Shown here: positions 11,166-25,173 of the stretch, one piece after another | How the letters are laid out: each line of letters begins with the position of its first letter | Numbering within the stretch: position 1 is the stretch's first letter | DNA from: Epiperipatus broadwayi | Taxonomy: Eukaryota > Onychophora > Udeonychophora > Euonychophora > Peripatidae | Direction: 5' to 3' | NCBI GenBank assembly: GCA_028023455.1 | Contig: JAQFVV010006208.1 | Location: forward strand, 11,986,984-12,050,983 | DNA: 64,000 nucleotides | Notes under the pieces: generated by a model | What the model saw: the letters and a program-made list of their open reading frames with translations, nothing else | Told to the model about the DNA's origin: nothing | Databases searched by the model: none | Position numbers and translations under genes: made by a program

Positions 11166-11890
11166 CATGTCCTTTACAAGTCAGACATCTGGAAGTTATT
11201 CTAATAAACTTGCAAACAATGCCATCTTGTGTAAATTTACTAATCAGATGAAAAATAAATATAATAAACTAATATGAGATGGGGTTATTTGCAATTTACT
11301 AAAATAACTTATAAAAAATCTGATTTGTCAAAGATTCTTATAGCATAAGTTGTATACATTGTAACATGAAAAGTATGTTGAGAAAGTAATACATGTAAGC
11401 TAAGCAAAACTGTCAGCTTAGCAGAGGATTAAAAGATAATTCTAGCAATCAATAGCATTAATAAGCTCAGGATTAGGCTAACTCTTATGCTACTCTAAGA
11501 GAAATAAATATATCAAGACAAATGCAAACGTCAAAACAGAAGGTGTATTCTGATAATCTCGCCTTTTAAACATAACTTTTGAAAATCTTTTATGCAGCAC
11601 TTTATAAGTTTAGGTTACTTCAAATATTCTTCATCAAACAAACTTCTAAAACAAATGAAATCTTATTATCACAATGATTCTTTCTAAATAATCAGATTTG
11701 AGGTATAGTAATTCCTTCTTAAAATAACCCAGATCTTCTATGAAACATAGTTCTTTCTTAAAATATTTAAAGTAATCCAATCTCAGGGTTCTTTCAATAA
11801 TGAATTCTTTAATAATCAATAATATTAATTCTTCTTTTGATTTCTTAAACCAACAAAGAATATGATCCTAGTAACAAATAACAATAAGAT
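11165..11890. other. Unrecognised non-coding stretch
   Basis: AT-rich unique-looking sequence; no ORF, tRNA or repeat family was recognised. Confidence 0.5.
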
Positions 11891-12385
11891 ATTATTATTT
11901 TTTTTCTTAGTGATGAAATGTTTATTCATCTAAAAAAAACAGATACAGTAAAATAATGAAATTACAGGAGCAACATGGTAAGAGGGGAAGAATACATGTA
12001 AAAAGGGAATGGAAAGTGGAGAAGGAAAATGGTGTGTAGTCCAGGCTGGTCAGAAATGCACATCTTCATGATTGAGTCCTATGAGGCTGAGAAAGTGGGG
12101 GTTGGAGGATTGCCCAAGTGTCTGAGGGGAGTGGAGGTGGGGTTAGTTTGGTATCTCATGTTTTGAGAGTGCGAGTTAGGTCCAAGAGCTTTTGATTGAC
12201 TGGATGTACTCTCTGGTCAAGGATAATGGCACATCGGAGCAACCAGAGAGCATAGATGAGAAAAACTGATAGTCTAATAGCTGCAAAGACCCCTGTTTCT
12301 ATGGATTCTTGGAGGTTGAAGATGGTATTCCTGTGTGAGGAAAGGCAGGAGTTGATGACATTAATAAGATGTTATCTTATCTTTA
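11890..12385 (-). mobile_element. Non-LTR retrotransposon 3' end (IRLSVF family)
   Basis: The minus strand reads SSHRNTIFNLQE, then GVFAAIRLSVFLIYALWLLRC, then a frameshift and SDTWAILQPPLSQPHR. The IRLS[VI]F...VWL/LWL...R signature and the final D/E-TW motif recur at 21560-21995 and 28985-29690. The 28985-29690 copy adds an upstream zinc knuckle, which identifies the family as a LINE C-terminus. Confidence 0.65.
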
Positions 12386-12484
12386 AAATGATATCGTAAT
12401 ACATTAAATAATTATTAATTTCTAAATCAAACATGAAAACTCATATTAAACCATCAAACATCACATGATCACCATCTCTATACT

Positions 12485-12695
12485 AGCACATAATTTGTTG
12501 TAAACAAAGGCAAAACTCCCCATACAGTAGTAATCAATGGATGCCAGAAGGCTTGTGCATAAAATCCCTATCTAGTGCCTACTCATCCAATATCAGTAGG
12601 CACTAGATAGGGATTTTATGCACAAGCCTTCTGGCATCCATTGATTACTCTGTTTGGCACAGGGTGGCACTACTGTATGTGGAGTTTTGCCTTTG
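12485..12695. repeat. HHR family A perfect foldback without the ribozyme
   Basis: Arms 12531-12592 and 12594-12650 are almost perfect reverse complements (CCAGAAGGCTTGTGCATAAA and its partner) with a loop of only a few bases. The HHR block is absent; the junction lies just before it at CCAATAT. Confidence 0.9.
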
Positions 12696-12974
12696 TTTAA
12701 AACTCATATTAAAAGTAATTATAATATATTAGGATTACATTCAGGATATTATTAGTAAGAAAGGGATTTTGTTGCTACCCAAATATCACACTAGCAGATT
12801 CTCTTCTAATCTTATACCAAAATAAAAATAAAATAACCATATGACCTTAATTCCAGATGAATAAAGTGAACTTATAATTTTAATTCAAAATTAATGAAAT
12901 AAAATGATTTTATAATAGATGAATAAAATGATCTTATTTTAATGTAAGACAAATAAAATAGTTTTATAACAGTA

Positions 12975-13270
12975 AATATAGGGGATTTGAACTCAGACTT
13001 TCAAGTACCCATCGACTATCCATACTATCTCATACCACTGATACACATGACCACACACACGTAGAAAAGATAAATAATCACCAATATATGCATTTTGTGT
13101 TAAACCATCACTCATCAGTTGGTCCAGATTATCATCTACCACACATATATATATATAATCAGTGTTCAGTTTATATTGGATAGTTGATGGGTATTTGAAA
13201 GTCTGAGTTCAAATCCCTTATATTTACAATTAGGCTCCAGCTATGTGAAGAGTGCCTGTATTTCAAAAAT
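12975..13270. repeat. HHR family B short foldback pair
   Basis: Ends GGGGATTTGAACTCAGAC and GTCTGAGTTCAAATCCC are inverted. The antisense HHR at 13078-13131 has CTGATGAG and a two-part stem I, but GAAA is AAAA, so it is probably inactive. Confidence 0.8.
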
Positions 13271-14875
13271 TTTATAATAGATTATCCATGGATGTTATCT
13301 TAACATCCACAATATAATTTAATAAAGTGGGTTTCATATCATATTTCTTGTACTCTTAGATTCTCAATACATACAATAAATATGTGTGGTTTTGTTAGAT
13401 CTCTGAAAAATGCAAGTGATGATAAGAAGTAAAAACCAAAAATTAATAATGAAAATAATATTTATTGATAATAATAGACACGGAAAAATAAACATCTGAT
13501 TATTTTAATAAAATTATAAACTACAAAATTCCCTAAAAGAAAATTATAATTGCAAATTACAGTTGAGATAATAATAAAAATAATAAATAAATCAAAAAAT
13601 CTTAATAAAAATTGTAGAAACTCATCGAAGTTCTTACAGTTAATAAACTCATTCTCAGTTAAATGAGTTCCTATAAGAAATATTTAATAGTTCTAAATAA
13701 GATAAATTTTTACCATGCTTTGATATTGATGAATGTTGAAGAAGATATATAGATTTTTATAGCTACTTAAACAATTATAAATTTAATAATAAAATATTTT
13801 ATTAGGTGTTAAAAACACCTGGACATGCAAGCTGGGCATATGAACAATACATATACATCAGAACCTTTGATTTATAAAGGGTGAAAAATGAAAGCATGGT
13901 TGGCATCATGATTCACTTCCAGAACATATCAAAAGTCAAGACAAAAACATGTTTGGGCAACACACATGAGTTTAAATAAATATATCACCTAGATACACAT
14001 CAGGGAATTGAACAATAAAGCAAAATAAATGATGGCAAAAACTTATATAAGCACCTACATAAGAAGGCAATAAAGAGCTATGACCTTGTCTCTAGTCTTA
14101 AAATATGAGAATAAACCAAAAAAAAACAAGAGTACCTAAAGATAGCATTATATGATTGATATCATTAAAGACATAATAAAACTCACTGGCATGATAAAAT
14201 AATCTATAGAAGAGAGATAACACTACTATCTCCTATACTAATAATGAAAAATGATGTATAAAACTGACAAAATATGAAAAATATAGCAAAATATAGCATA
14301 ATTTTTTGATAAACAATTTTACAATAAAAAATACATCAGCTTTATGAACTCTTCCATACATTTATTTACATTCTAAACAACTCTAAAAAGTAACAAATAT
14401 AATACACTCTAAGGTATTTAATACAATAGTAATAAAATTAAGAGAACCTGATATGAAATGAATATTAAACTCGTACCTAAAATAATACATAAAAAATAAT
14501 AACCCATAATGCATGTATAAATAAATCTTAACTAAATATTTATACATATTTTACCAAATAAAATTAACAGTCCTTAGTCTTATCTTTCTATACTACTAAA
14601 CAGCATGCAGTCAGATAAAGAGTCCTTGGACATGCAGAAGAGTTTTAGAAAAGATCCAGACAATATTGAAAAATTAAATTAATAAACAGGCAAATAAAAT
14701 ATGTGATAAGTAGAATTTTAAATCACTGACATTCTAAGCATAAATATTTTTTGTAGCTTTATAAAGTAAATATTAATGAAAAGCAAACATTTAATAGAAT
14801 TCTGAAGAATTGTAATAAAACATTCACTAAGAGCCAATATATTTCAAATAGAATGTTGAAGAACTATATTTTTTT
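13270..14875. other. Unrecognised AT-rich stretch
   Basis: It is A-rich with many AATAAA-like strings. No coding potential or known repeat is seen. The edges are family B on the left and family A on the right. Confidence 0.5.
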
Positions 14876-14877
14876 TA

Positions 14878-15260
14878 AAACCGGCAAAACTCTCTATACG
14901 TATGGCCACTCAGTGCAAGCCAGATTAGTCAATGGATGCCAGAAGGCTTGTGCATAAAATCCCTATCCAGTGCCTACTCATCCAATATCCCCAGACTAGT
15001 TTCTGGCTTGTGGCCTTTGTCAATGAGGAGCTTCGGTGCAGTGCTCTCAGATCCAAGGTTCCTCACTGACAAAGGCCACAAGCCAGACACTAGTCTGGGG
15101 ATATTGGATAAGTAGGCACTAGATGGGGATTTTATGCACAAGCTTTCTGGCATCCATTGATTACTCTGGCTTGCACTGAGTGGCAATACGTATAGAGAGT
15201 TTTGCCTCTTTTAATAACAGTTAAGAGCAAGCGTAAGAAATAGTCATCATGCAATTTTTT
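14878..15260. repeat. HHR family A head-to-head pair, both ribozymes mutated
   Basis: Arms 14881-15035 and 15054-15215 are inverted. The antisense HHR (14991-15031) has TTGACAA. The sense HHR (15054-15106) has CTGACAA and GACA. Stem II is GGC/GCC in both. A long continuous hairpin is possible. Confidence 0.85.
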
Positions 15261-15261
15261 A

Positions 15262-18200
15262 TTTTAATAAGAGCACAATATTACCTTTTTGTAAATCATA
15301 TTCATGGTTAAAAATAGAGTAGGCTCAAAGAGCTAATGATTTATAATTTCTATATTTTTTTGACAATAGAATATATATATATTGTAATGGTACAGGAAAA
15401 CAGGGATGCAATAGGGAAACAGAGGTGCAGCTAGGGTGATGGGAAATCATTACAAACGCCAAATAAAATATAAAATTGAATATCAAAGAAATGAAAGGAA
15501 TATAAACCTGAGAGATCATCTGAGATCATGGTATAGGTTAATCACTCATCATCATGAATGATCAACAATAAGTAAACAGTCAATCTTATGACTGAATTTG
15601 AAATAGGTCTACTATAAACCAGGCTAATTATTTAACCCTTGCCAAACTTAAGTGCTAATCCATATGAATAGAACAATTAAAAAAATAATGCTGGGGTACA
15701 AAAACATGCTGGTCATCATCAATGCTCTGGCCACTTAGTACTATTAATGCACTAGCCAAATATAAATTAAATTTTTTAATAAGTGATTAAAATAAAATGT
15801 AGTGTATGGACTTTAAAGATTATCCCCTTTATGCCCTTCAGCATTAGAGGAGTAATGAAATCATCAACTGGATGTCCATAATCACTAAATATACACCCCC
15901 TTTAAAATAACAGACTTATGCATGAATCCAGCTCAGTAAGCAAAAGCTCTATAACTGTTATTGTTATCAAAAGATATAATAGAAACTTATAATATTCTAA
16001 AACTTTTAGGATTGAGTAAATTCACTGCAATGAAATGTATATTTACTACTTTTAGAAACAATAAAATGAAATTAAGGTTGTAGAATATGGCTAGACATAT
16101 AAATTAAGCTTTCTGATTTTGATTAATACCAAAAAGAAATAAGTTATCACATTGCAGTTTATCAATATGTCAATAAGTTTATATAACACATGTATATATC
16201 AGCACACAGACATGCCTGTATAAAAAATTGAATATCAGAATTGTGATAAACTAATAGAAAAATTCAATAATTCATACAGTGTAATTGATTTTAACATGTG
16301 TCTATATGACACTCATCTACATTAGCACAGACATGCTGTATGAACTAAAATTACATATCAGAATTGTAATAAACTAATAATAAAATTAAGTCCATTTTTA
16401 ATACAGAGGTGCACATGTATGTGTGTATATACAAAATATAGGTAATCCAAATTAAAGCTACTAAGTCTCTAATTTTATAGTAAGTAAAAGATTTTCTTTA
16501 AAAAAAACTAACTATTATCATTTGGAAAGTTACATTTAAAATCTAGGTTCTTGTGGCCTCATTTTCAATATTTGAACAAAATTCTTGGAGTTTTCCTCTC
16601 TTTTTTCATGAACAATATTGGGAACAAATATTCTCCTAGACACAAATGTCATTTATTATTTTCTTTCCTTATTTTATTTTTAGTTGACAAAAGTCATTTA
16701 CTTTTAAAAATTGTTAATTAGAAATTTTAGCTCATTCTCAAGAAATTATTTTAAATATCATCCTCAATATATATAACATAACACTGTATTCACTAGCTGC
16801 CCTTTATATATATCTGACAGCACCTTTATCTGTGCTGCTCTACATATAGATAAAACAGTATGAGTATAAACTACTTTGGCAAGCTGACGGAATCTATGGG
16901 TAAGGTGGGCCCTTATAGACATTAGACTGGCTTATTGTCATCTTTAGGAAAGGTATAATCCAAGTAACTGATAACATTCAATCAGCTTCATTTAGTAAAT
17001 AATTTGATGAACTTTAGGCAAGCCACCTATCTAGGACACTTTATAGGCTATAGAACACAGAAAAGCAGGCCCTTTACTTCAATGTGAATCCACTCTTTCA
17101 TTCTGACATTAGCAGCAATATCTGGTTTGTCCTCTACACTTTCAGTTATATTTTTATAGTAGTAGTAACCTCATTATCACAATCTGTAAAACTCAAACAC
17201 TCTCTCTAATTTTTTTTAACCTTTTTATAGTCAGGGTAGAATTTTAAAAGAAAATACAGTAAATAAACATTTTTTTATCTTGACTGAAAAAAGTTAATGA
17301 CTTTTCAATTCACCTTAATCCTTTCAAAAACAACTTTGTAGAATTTTTATCAAAATATATTATACAATCTTTAATTTAAAAAATTTCTTTAATCAAAATA
17401 GATAGTGGAATTTTATAATTACCAGTATATCTTTTGTAACATTAAAACATGCTTGATATAATTTCAAAATCAGAATTAATAAAATATTAATTAGATCTTT
17501 TTAAATGTTTAATTTATAATATTTTAAATTCAAAATTATTTAATCCTTAACTGTTATTCCAGTATAATATAGAAAACATCTACAAAAAATTTTTGTTTGT
17601 GTTTATTTCTAATTTCCCTTTCAACTTTATATATATACACAACTATGTTATTATATACCATGAAACACATAATCATCTCAACATATATATAAACAGCAGG
17701 TATACATGTTTAATAAATATAAAAGTCTTTATTATCAAAATGCAGATTTAAATAATTATTGAATCAGTAAGTGTAATATTTTTTAAGACAAATTACTAAT
17801 AGCACAATAAAGCTTATTCAAGCATAACAATTCTATTTCTCATCTGAAGATAATATTTTCTATTAGTGATCAAATGTAGACATCCATCATAATAAATGCA
17901 TAAATAATGTCTATTACATTCGTACAACATTCTTATTACAACAATAATTCAGAATAATTAAAATTCAGCGTATATTCAGTTTGTCCTAAATAAGGAAACA
18001 AAATTCTCATTCCTTTAAGATAATAGGAAGGCAAATAATTTTAAAATAGCATTCTTACATAGGTGGACATATAATTTATTAATTATTTTTAAATAAGCAT
18101 TTATATGTTGACAATTAACATTTACAAATTCCTTTATCACTTATAGGGTCCTACAATTTTAACTGACAGTTCTAATTTGATAATATAATAAGACTAAAAG

Positions 18201-19365
18201 AGAACACTATAAAAATGATATCAATTTTCAACTTTTTTTAAAAAAAATGTATACTGTTTAAAAAATCTTGTAAAATAAATATATAAATTCCTTTTAATGC
18301 TAAGCAAAATAACTTAAATGTTCTTGCATTTAATAAAAGAATTATCATTTTTAAAACAAAGTTTAAACATGAGACAATAAATAGAAATTAATGAAAGTTC
18401 TAACATTGCACTACTGCCTTTGATACAAATCTACTGGTGTTGAAAAGCAATGGGACAGCATGTCACTTTCTGGAATATACATATGTTGGCTTGTAAAACT
18501 TCCCATGGTAAAACTTGGAGAAGTTTGAAGTGTTGAAGAGGCTAGGTTATAAATCTGAACAGATGACTATTTTAACAATACATAATTTTCCGGAAACTAG
18601 GAAACAATAAGTTATAAAAAATTACTACTTGAACTCACTGAAAATAAATGATAATAATCAGAAGAGAAGAAGAGTTGTGGGTGTGGCAGTCAAGACTTAT
18701 AATGTGTCACATGATGACTTATTACAGATGTGATTGACAACTGGGTGTCAACCATTAATCAATATGTGATTTAATTAAGCTGAAAGATCACACGTTTTAC
18801 TTACTAAGTTGAAATTCTATAAATAGATCCAATTAAAATATTCTGGAAAATTCCAGACTCAATTGTCTAGACAGAATAATTAAATATTACATCGTTGCTA
18901 TATTATTTATAATATTAATTAACATTTGAAATTATTCAATAAAATAAAATCCATTACAATATTTAAAAATGTACATTGTTGAAATATACTTCTTTTTTAA
19001 AAATTTTTCTCAGAATACTATTTAGCTGTAAAGTATTAAACCATTTTAAAAATATTAGTTTTTTTAACGAGTACTTTTAAAATAATTAATAAATTTTATG
19101 CATGCTCACACACAGAATAAGATAACTTTTAAAAATTTATTTAAAAAATTAATTCCTAAGGTTTTCAACAAATTAAAATATATTCTTTAACTAATGATTT
19201 TAATTATATTAACACTTATAAACTGTTAAATGTACTAACTTAGGTATCTTAGACTCATTTTATAGTTCATTTATAACAGTTTAACTTAATAAAAAGATGC
19301 AGTAATTAAGTTAAGAATCTTAACTCTTTTACTATGATATGTGTAAAACTAAATTATGTTTTAAA
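15262..19365. other. Long AT-rich stretch, probably intronic or intergenic
   Basis: Apart from the small tandem repeat at 16185-16395 I see no gene. The segment 16880-17120 is less AT-rich but has no long frame. Confidence 0.5.
16185..16395. repeat. Two-copy imperfect tandem repeat of about 110 bp
   Basis: The shared landmarks are AGCACAGACATGC, TGTAT, ATATCAGAATTGTGATAAAC and TAATAGAAAAATT. The copies differ by short indels. Confidence 0.7.
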
Positions 19366-19377
19366 TAAATAATAATG

Positions 19378-20901
19378 AGACTTATGTATTAGACCTGCTA
19401 CACCTTTTCACATTCATACCAATCCACTGATAACTTACTAATTTTGTGATGTAATCAAATAATGTGCACATTTGGATATTGTACAAATTTAAAATGATAA
19501 ATTCATCAAAGCAGACCATGTATGTTGTATATGATATTTTTGAAAGATTTACAAAGTTATTGACATTCTGAATATGTATGTGAAAAGGCATAGCAGTTCT
19601 AATATATGACAGTAATGGCTCCAGGCTAAATTGAACAATACTAAAAATATTAATTTCTAACAATACTAAAAATATTTATTTCACACAAGAATAAATCTCA
19701 AAAGTACATTTTTTTGCAATACTAAAAATATGAATTTGATACAAAAATCTGAAAAAGTATTATGCAATTTCCAAATCTTACTTTAAATATGAACAAAACA
19801 ATCACTAAATTACAAAATCTTAAAATATACACATACACTTATATATAACAGAAATTGTCATGATGAACTATCAATTCATCTGTTATCTACTTTATTTTAA
19901 GTGGATAAAATTTTGTTTCAAAATGGAGATTAAAAGTAAAATTTGTATTTTTTCCAAAATGGAGGCTTACTTGACACATGATTGCACAATATAACACCTG
20001 TACAGGATCTTCACCAAAAATGTTAATAAGTAATAAATATATTTTGCTTCAAAACCAAAAAAAAAAAAAAAATTACTACACTTTTATTATTTCTTCAATG
20101 CAGTAAACTAATTCTTTTGATGCCATCCAGTATGATTCACAAGAAAATGGTCGGTAACAAGCAGCTTGTAATTAAGCAATTTTATACACTTTCCAACAGT
20201 CTGAATAAATTGTTGATTCCTCTTCCACATTTTGCTTGATGGCTTCCATCAGAATTGTCACTGACCTACCATAAATTCTGATGATGAAACATTTGTTGGT
20301 CTCCCTGCACAAGCTATCTAACATCCATTATTCTGGAAGAATTTGTCTGGTTTGTTTTTTTTTCTTTCTGTGCAAAAGGCTCTCATCAATTTCACTGATT
20401 TTGTTAGGGCCTAGGTTTGCCTCCATTTTATGGATGTTAACTTGAAAGCCCGGCTGTAAATAAATTGGATCATCATCAAAAATAAAATTCTGGAACCCTC
20501 CAACCATATTCCCTTATGAAGGCTTATTTTATTGTTACATCCTCAAATGTTATGACACTATTTCTTGTCCGAAGTGTGGATATGCTCAACTGCATTGATC
20601 TCAGTAGCAGATAAACTCCAAATATTGCATCATTTTGTACTGTTTTTTTAAAAAGAAAAAAAAATAATATTAATCAGAAAAATTGGAAAAAGTAAATGAG
20701 CACTGAAGTAAAAATCACTTTGAGAAGAACTTGTTCAAACAAAATCTGGGCAATAAATGAAAGTGTAAATTTATCATGTTAGTGGACAAGATCAGATGAG
20801 ATCACAGGATTTATTTGACAGTATCGCAAGGTCAGACATTTAGCATGAATGTGAAAAGGTATACCATCTCTCTTAAGTTGCAGGATTAATATATAAGTAC
20901 C
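19378..20901 (-). mobile_element. Merlin/IS1016-like DNA transposon, decayed
   Basis: The element is bounded by inverted ends (AGACTTATGTATTAGACC on the left; reverse complement GGTACTTATATATTAATCC on the right). Both sides carry a 9-bp direct repeat ATAATAATG (19369-19377 and 20902-20910), which fits the 8-9 bp target duplications of Merlin elements. The minus strand at 20150-20415 encodes, with frameshifts, GPNKISEIDESLL, CRETNKCFIIRIYG, and ILMEAIKQNVEEE followed by STIYSDCWKVY. These are the DDE-type ISXO2/IS1016 transposase signatures. An internal poly-A run is present near 20058. Confidence 0.75.
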
Positions 20902-21559
20902 ATAATAATGTATGATTATGCTCTTATAATTACAAAGAAGTTAAATTAATAAGTTTAAAAATTATTGAAATACAGTATATAAGATTGTTTTTAAACTATT
21001 AATATCTTCTAATATCAACTATAACTTAATTAAGTGACTTGCATATGTACTTTAATCATTATTATAGTAATGACATTTATTTACTAAAAATAAATTTAAA
21101 AAAAAATACTATCACAAAACTGGACATTCAGTTCTACAGTAAGGATTGAAGGTTACAATATATATATATGCAGATAATTTAGAAAGCATCTTTATAAGCA
21201 TTTATTTTATAACGTCTTGCGTGCGATTATAATTACGATAGAATGACAGCCTGTTAAGCTAAATTGCGCAGACGCTGTGAGAATACTATATCATGTGGTT
21301 GTTCGAAGGTATTCATTTATTAAAGCATCTTTATAATAATATTAAACAAATTTCTTTTTAAAGATTTTTGGCACTTCCAATTCACCAGCAAGTAGTATAC
21401 AATCATTTTCAAAACTCCCATATTGAAAATTTAATAGTTCGTGGAAAAGATTGTTTGGACTGGTAATAATTGTAATAAAAGATGCATTTGTGAGAAAGTA
21501 TTAGAATAAATTTCGTTCCATAAAATTAAGAAAGTGGAACTTTAAATCATTTAATTTCT

Positions 21560-21995
21560 TAATTCATTTCTTCTTTTTTTTTTTTATTAAAAAAAGTAAA
21601 TTTATTCATGACATAACTTTTGATTACATTGTTTGTGATGACATTTTCTCTGATTACATTGTCTCTGATGGCATGGAGTTATCCTATATATTGTCAGTAG
21701 TACAATCTCTGACCTATAGAATTGCAGACTTCCGAGGTGTTTACTCATCATTCACTATGGTGCATCAAGACCAGGTGTCTCGATGCAACCATTCAGGCGC
21801 CAACACTCTTTCCCTGTCTCTGAGCTTGCCTATGATTTTATTGTATACACTATAAGGATCCTTAGTGATCTGTTTAAAAATGTACTCCCATCTCGTCAGC
21901 CATACGGCAAAGACAATGAAAACTGACAATCTAATGACTGAGAATAAACCAGTCCCGAATTTCTTTATTTCATCAAAACTCATTTTCATTATGCA
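21560..21995 (-). mobile_element. Non-LTR retrotransposon 3' end (IRLSVF family)
   Basis: An open frame at 21765-21989 contains GLFSVIRLSVFIVFAVWLTRW and ends LAPEWLHRDTWS. A short direct repeat (TGATTACATTGT with TCTGATGGC) and a long T tract near 21565-21600 mark its 3' tail. It is related to 11890-12385 and 28985-29690. Confidence 0.65.
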
Positions 21996-22644
21996 TTTTT
22001 TCCACTTTATATATCTCTAGTTGCAATAGACACCGCTAGTAACTGGAAATTTATATATCAATATTTCTAGTCTATATGTATTTTGTATGGTTTGTGATTT
22101 TTATTGTATTGTTATTTTTTAATATATACATTTCAAAATACAGAGTTTTACATAAAAATATATGTATTTTGAGTTTTTAATTTTAAAATTTTAATTACAT
22201 TTAAAATATTTTACTTCAGATATTAGTTCAGTTTTTTAGAGTCTAAAGTTGTAAAATAGACGTCATAGAAATTAATTATTCCAGGTAATTCTAACAATTT
22301 AATGATTAATAGCAGCTTTATAGTTCAAATAATTTTTGTTTAAAAAATTAAAAAATAATTAATATGGGAATAAATTGTAATCCAAAAAAGAAAAAGAAAA
22401 AAATCCCGAAAAATTAATCTTTTTTTATTTTGATATTTTTAAAATAATATTGTGGTGACAGAATTAGTCATCTTTAATCAATTCATTTAGTATAATTTTA
22501 ATCATAATTATGCTGATATTTTAATAAGCACACGTATAACCCTCACACCCCTCACACCCAACTGTCAATATATATATATAATTAAAACTCAGCTTTAAAA
22601 AAGCAAAATTATAATTTTCTAAATTTTTAATTTTTTGATTCCGA

Positions 22645-23790
22645 TTATAAACATTGTATGATCACCATTCCATAAGCGTACACAAGTTGTTATTAGCAGT
22701 AGCAAATTCTCTATACAGTAGTGCAATCCAAGTCTTACTAACCAATGGACACAGGAAGGACTTATCCAAAATTCCCAGACTAGTTTCTAGCTTTTGGTTT
22801 TCATCAGTGAGGAGCTTAAGGAACCAATGCAACCCTCCAGCATCCATCTTTTATCTATTTAGTTAACTATAAATCTAGGAGATAAAGGTGAGAAAAAGCT
22901 TATTCCACCTGTATAGTCATATAAATCAGAACTCAGTTCAGTAACTACATATTTTTGTGTCCTTGGTTTATCAAAAATCATAGTTACCATTATCCTATAG
23001 GCAGAAATGGTATAAAATCACCAAAATATAATATGCTCACTATTTTCTATGCTTACACAAGCTGTTAGTAGCATAGCAAACTGTCCATACAGTAATGCCA
23101 CCCAGTTTAAGCCTTAATAATCAATGGATGCAGGAAGGCTTGTGCATAAAATCCCCATTTAGTGCCTGCTCACCCAATATCCCCAACCAGTGTCTAGCTT
23201 TTAGTTTTTATCAGTGAGTAGCTTTGGATCTGAGAGCAATGCATCTAGATCTAAAAATCCAATGCAATCTTCCAGCAGTCACTTTTTGATTACTAAGACT
23301 TGCATGGGATAGCATGACTGTATGAAGAGTTTCCTGCTGCTAAAAACAGATTGTGTAAGCATAGGAAATGGTGATTATGTGACATTTTGGTGAGTTTATA
23401 CTATTTCTACCTGTGGGATGATGGTGATTATGATTTTTGATAAACCAAGAGCACCAAAATGTATAAATGCTGAAGTGAATTCAAATATATATGACTATTC
23501 AGTTGAATACACTTGGAATAGAGCTCCTAGCTTTATAATTAATTAAATAAGTAATATGTGGCTGGAGAGCTGTATTGAATCCTTAGATCTATGTGCTGCA
23601 CTCTCAAATCCAAAGTTTCTCACTGATGAAAGCCAAATGCTAGAAATGAGACTGGGAATATTGGATGAATAGGTATTAGAAGGGGATTTTATGCACACGA
23701 TTTCCTGTATCCACTAATTGCTAAGACTTTCACTTGGTGGCAAAACTGTATAAAAAGTTTGATACTGATTATAAACATTGACAGAACAAA
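22645..23790. repeat. HHR family A cluster (two antisense, one sense), diverged
   Basis: HHRs lie at 22765-22820 (minus; CTGATGA and GAAA kept, stem II and stem I weakened), 23174-23222 (minus; CTGATAA and GACA) and 23609-23663 (plus; CTGATGA and GAAA kept, stem III lost). The family body between them is complete but old. Confidence 0.8.
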
Positions 23791-24296
23791 ATATTACAAA
23801 AATGGGTGTTGGTGTGTGTGTGTTAAAATTCAGCTTTACTATATTCTATTTCTGTTAGTTATTTTTATTGATATATTAAATTGTAAATAGAATTTTTAGT
23901 TTAAATTGTATTATATATGTATGTTCATATTGTATACATGTGTTAAAATTGAAGTCATTCTAATATCCATCACCAGAGGGTGATATTAAACTTCGAGTCT
24001 AGAAATTTAGTTTACTGATGAGGATAACAATTATAGGTGCTCATCACAGCTGTATCATCTCTCAGATAACTCAAATCATTTCCACATTGTGGAGAGCAGA
24101 GATTCTTTACAAATAGCAATTGGCAGAGCAAGCAATAGTAAACAAAATGCTGAAACAAATCTAACAATCAACAAAACAATGTTTATTAACAATCTAACAC
24201 AGTTTAGGATATAGTTCAACTGCAGGGTTTAAATACCATAGAGTTTAAATATGACAGAGTTTGAATAAATTTGAATTTAAAATAATAATTTGAAGT

Positions 24297-24405
24297 CAAG
24301 CATCAGTGGTCGAGAGGTCAGCAACAGCTGCTTTACAAGCAGTTGTCCCGGGTTAGCGGGTTCACTTCCCAGATGATGCTATGACACATGAGGAAAAAAT
24401 AATAA
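24297..24405 (+). repeat. tRNA-Gly-derived SINE
   Basis: GCATCAGTGGTCGAGAGG is followed by CTGCTTTACAAGCAG, CGGGTTCACTTCCCAG and GATGCTATGACACATGAGG, then an AAT microsatellite tail. Confidence 0.75.
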
Positions 24406-25173
24406 TAATAATTTGACTAAATCTGGATTTGAACACAATAATTTGAACAAATACAATTCACTGGCAACAAACTTTTTTAATGTGAGTATATAGTGTGTTT
24501 GATACCTTATAATTTAAATATTACACTTCCCAAAAAAATTACTTATAATATCTCTGAAGTTTGGTAATGATTATGATTTATCCAGATGTGTGCACATATA
24601 GACATTACACTTTTGCATTAAACAATCAATAATAAAGCAGCCTTAATCCACTGTACATGTTCACACATGCAGACCATTACAAAATTAGGCCAATACACTA
24701 TGCATTTGATCCAACCATTAAAATACAAAATAACAATAAATAGGCTTTTTAATCACCCATATTATAAAGCAAATGTTATTTAATTATGGGGAGAAATATC
24801 TCTTCCTGACATAAACACATATAACCATGAGTACCTCAAGCAGGAATAATAAAGATCATGAGGAGACAAAACATACAAACAAATTCACATGGCTGATAAA
24901 TATCCTAGGTCACTATATGCAATGTGCACATATACATATATAAATTCTAATTTCAAACATGCGTAATGCAAGTAGAGTAAATCAGCAAAACTTCTGACCA
25001 ATTTCATCAGCATAACAAATGATTTATATAGTTATACAGATATCGATTCAAGCACACACATATATTAATATTTTTAAAATCTTCAGAGGCATTATATTAA
25101 ATATAAAATATAAACTATATAATATATATAAAAAAAACTAAAATCTTTTATCTCTTTTTAAAACTCTTTTTCA

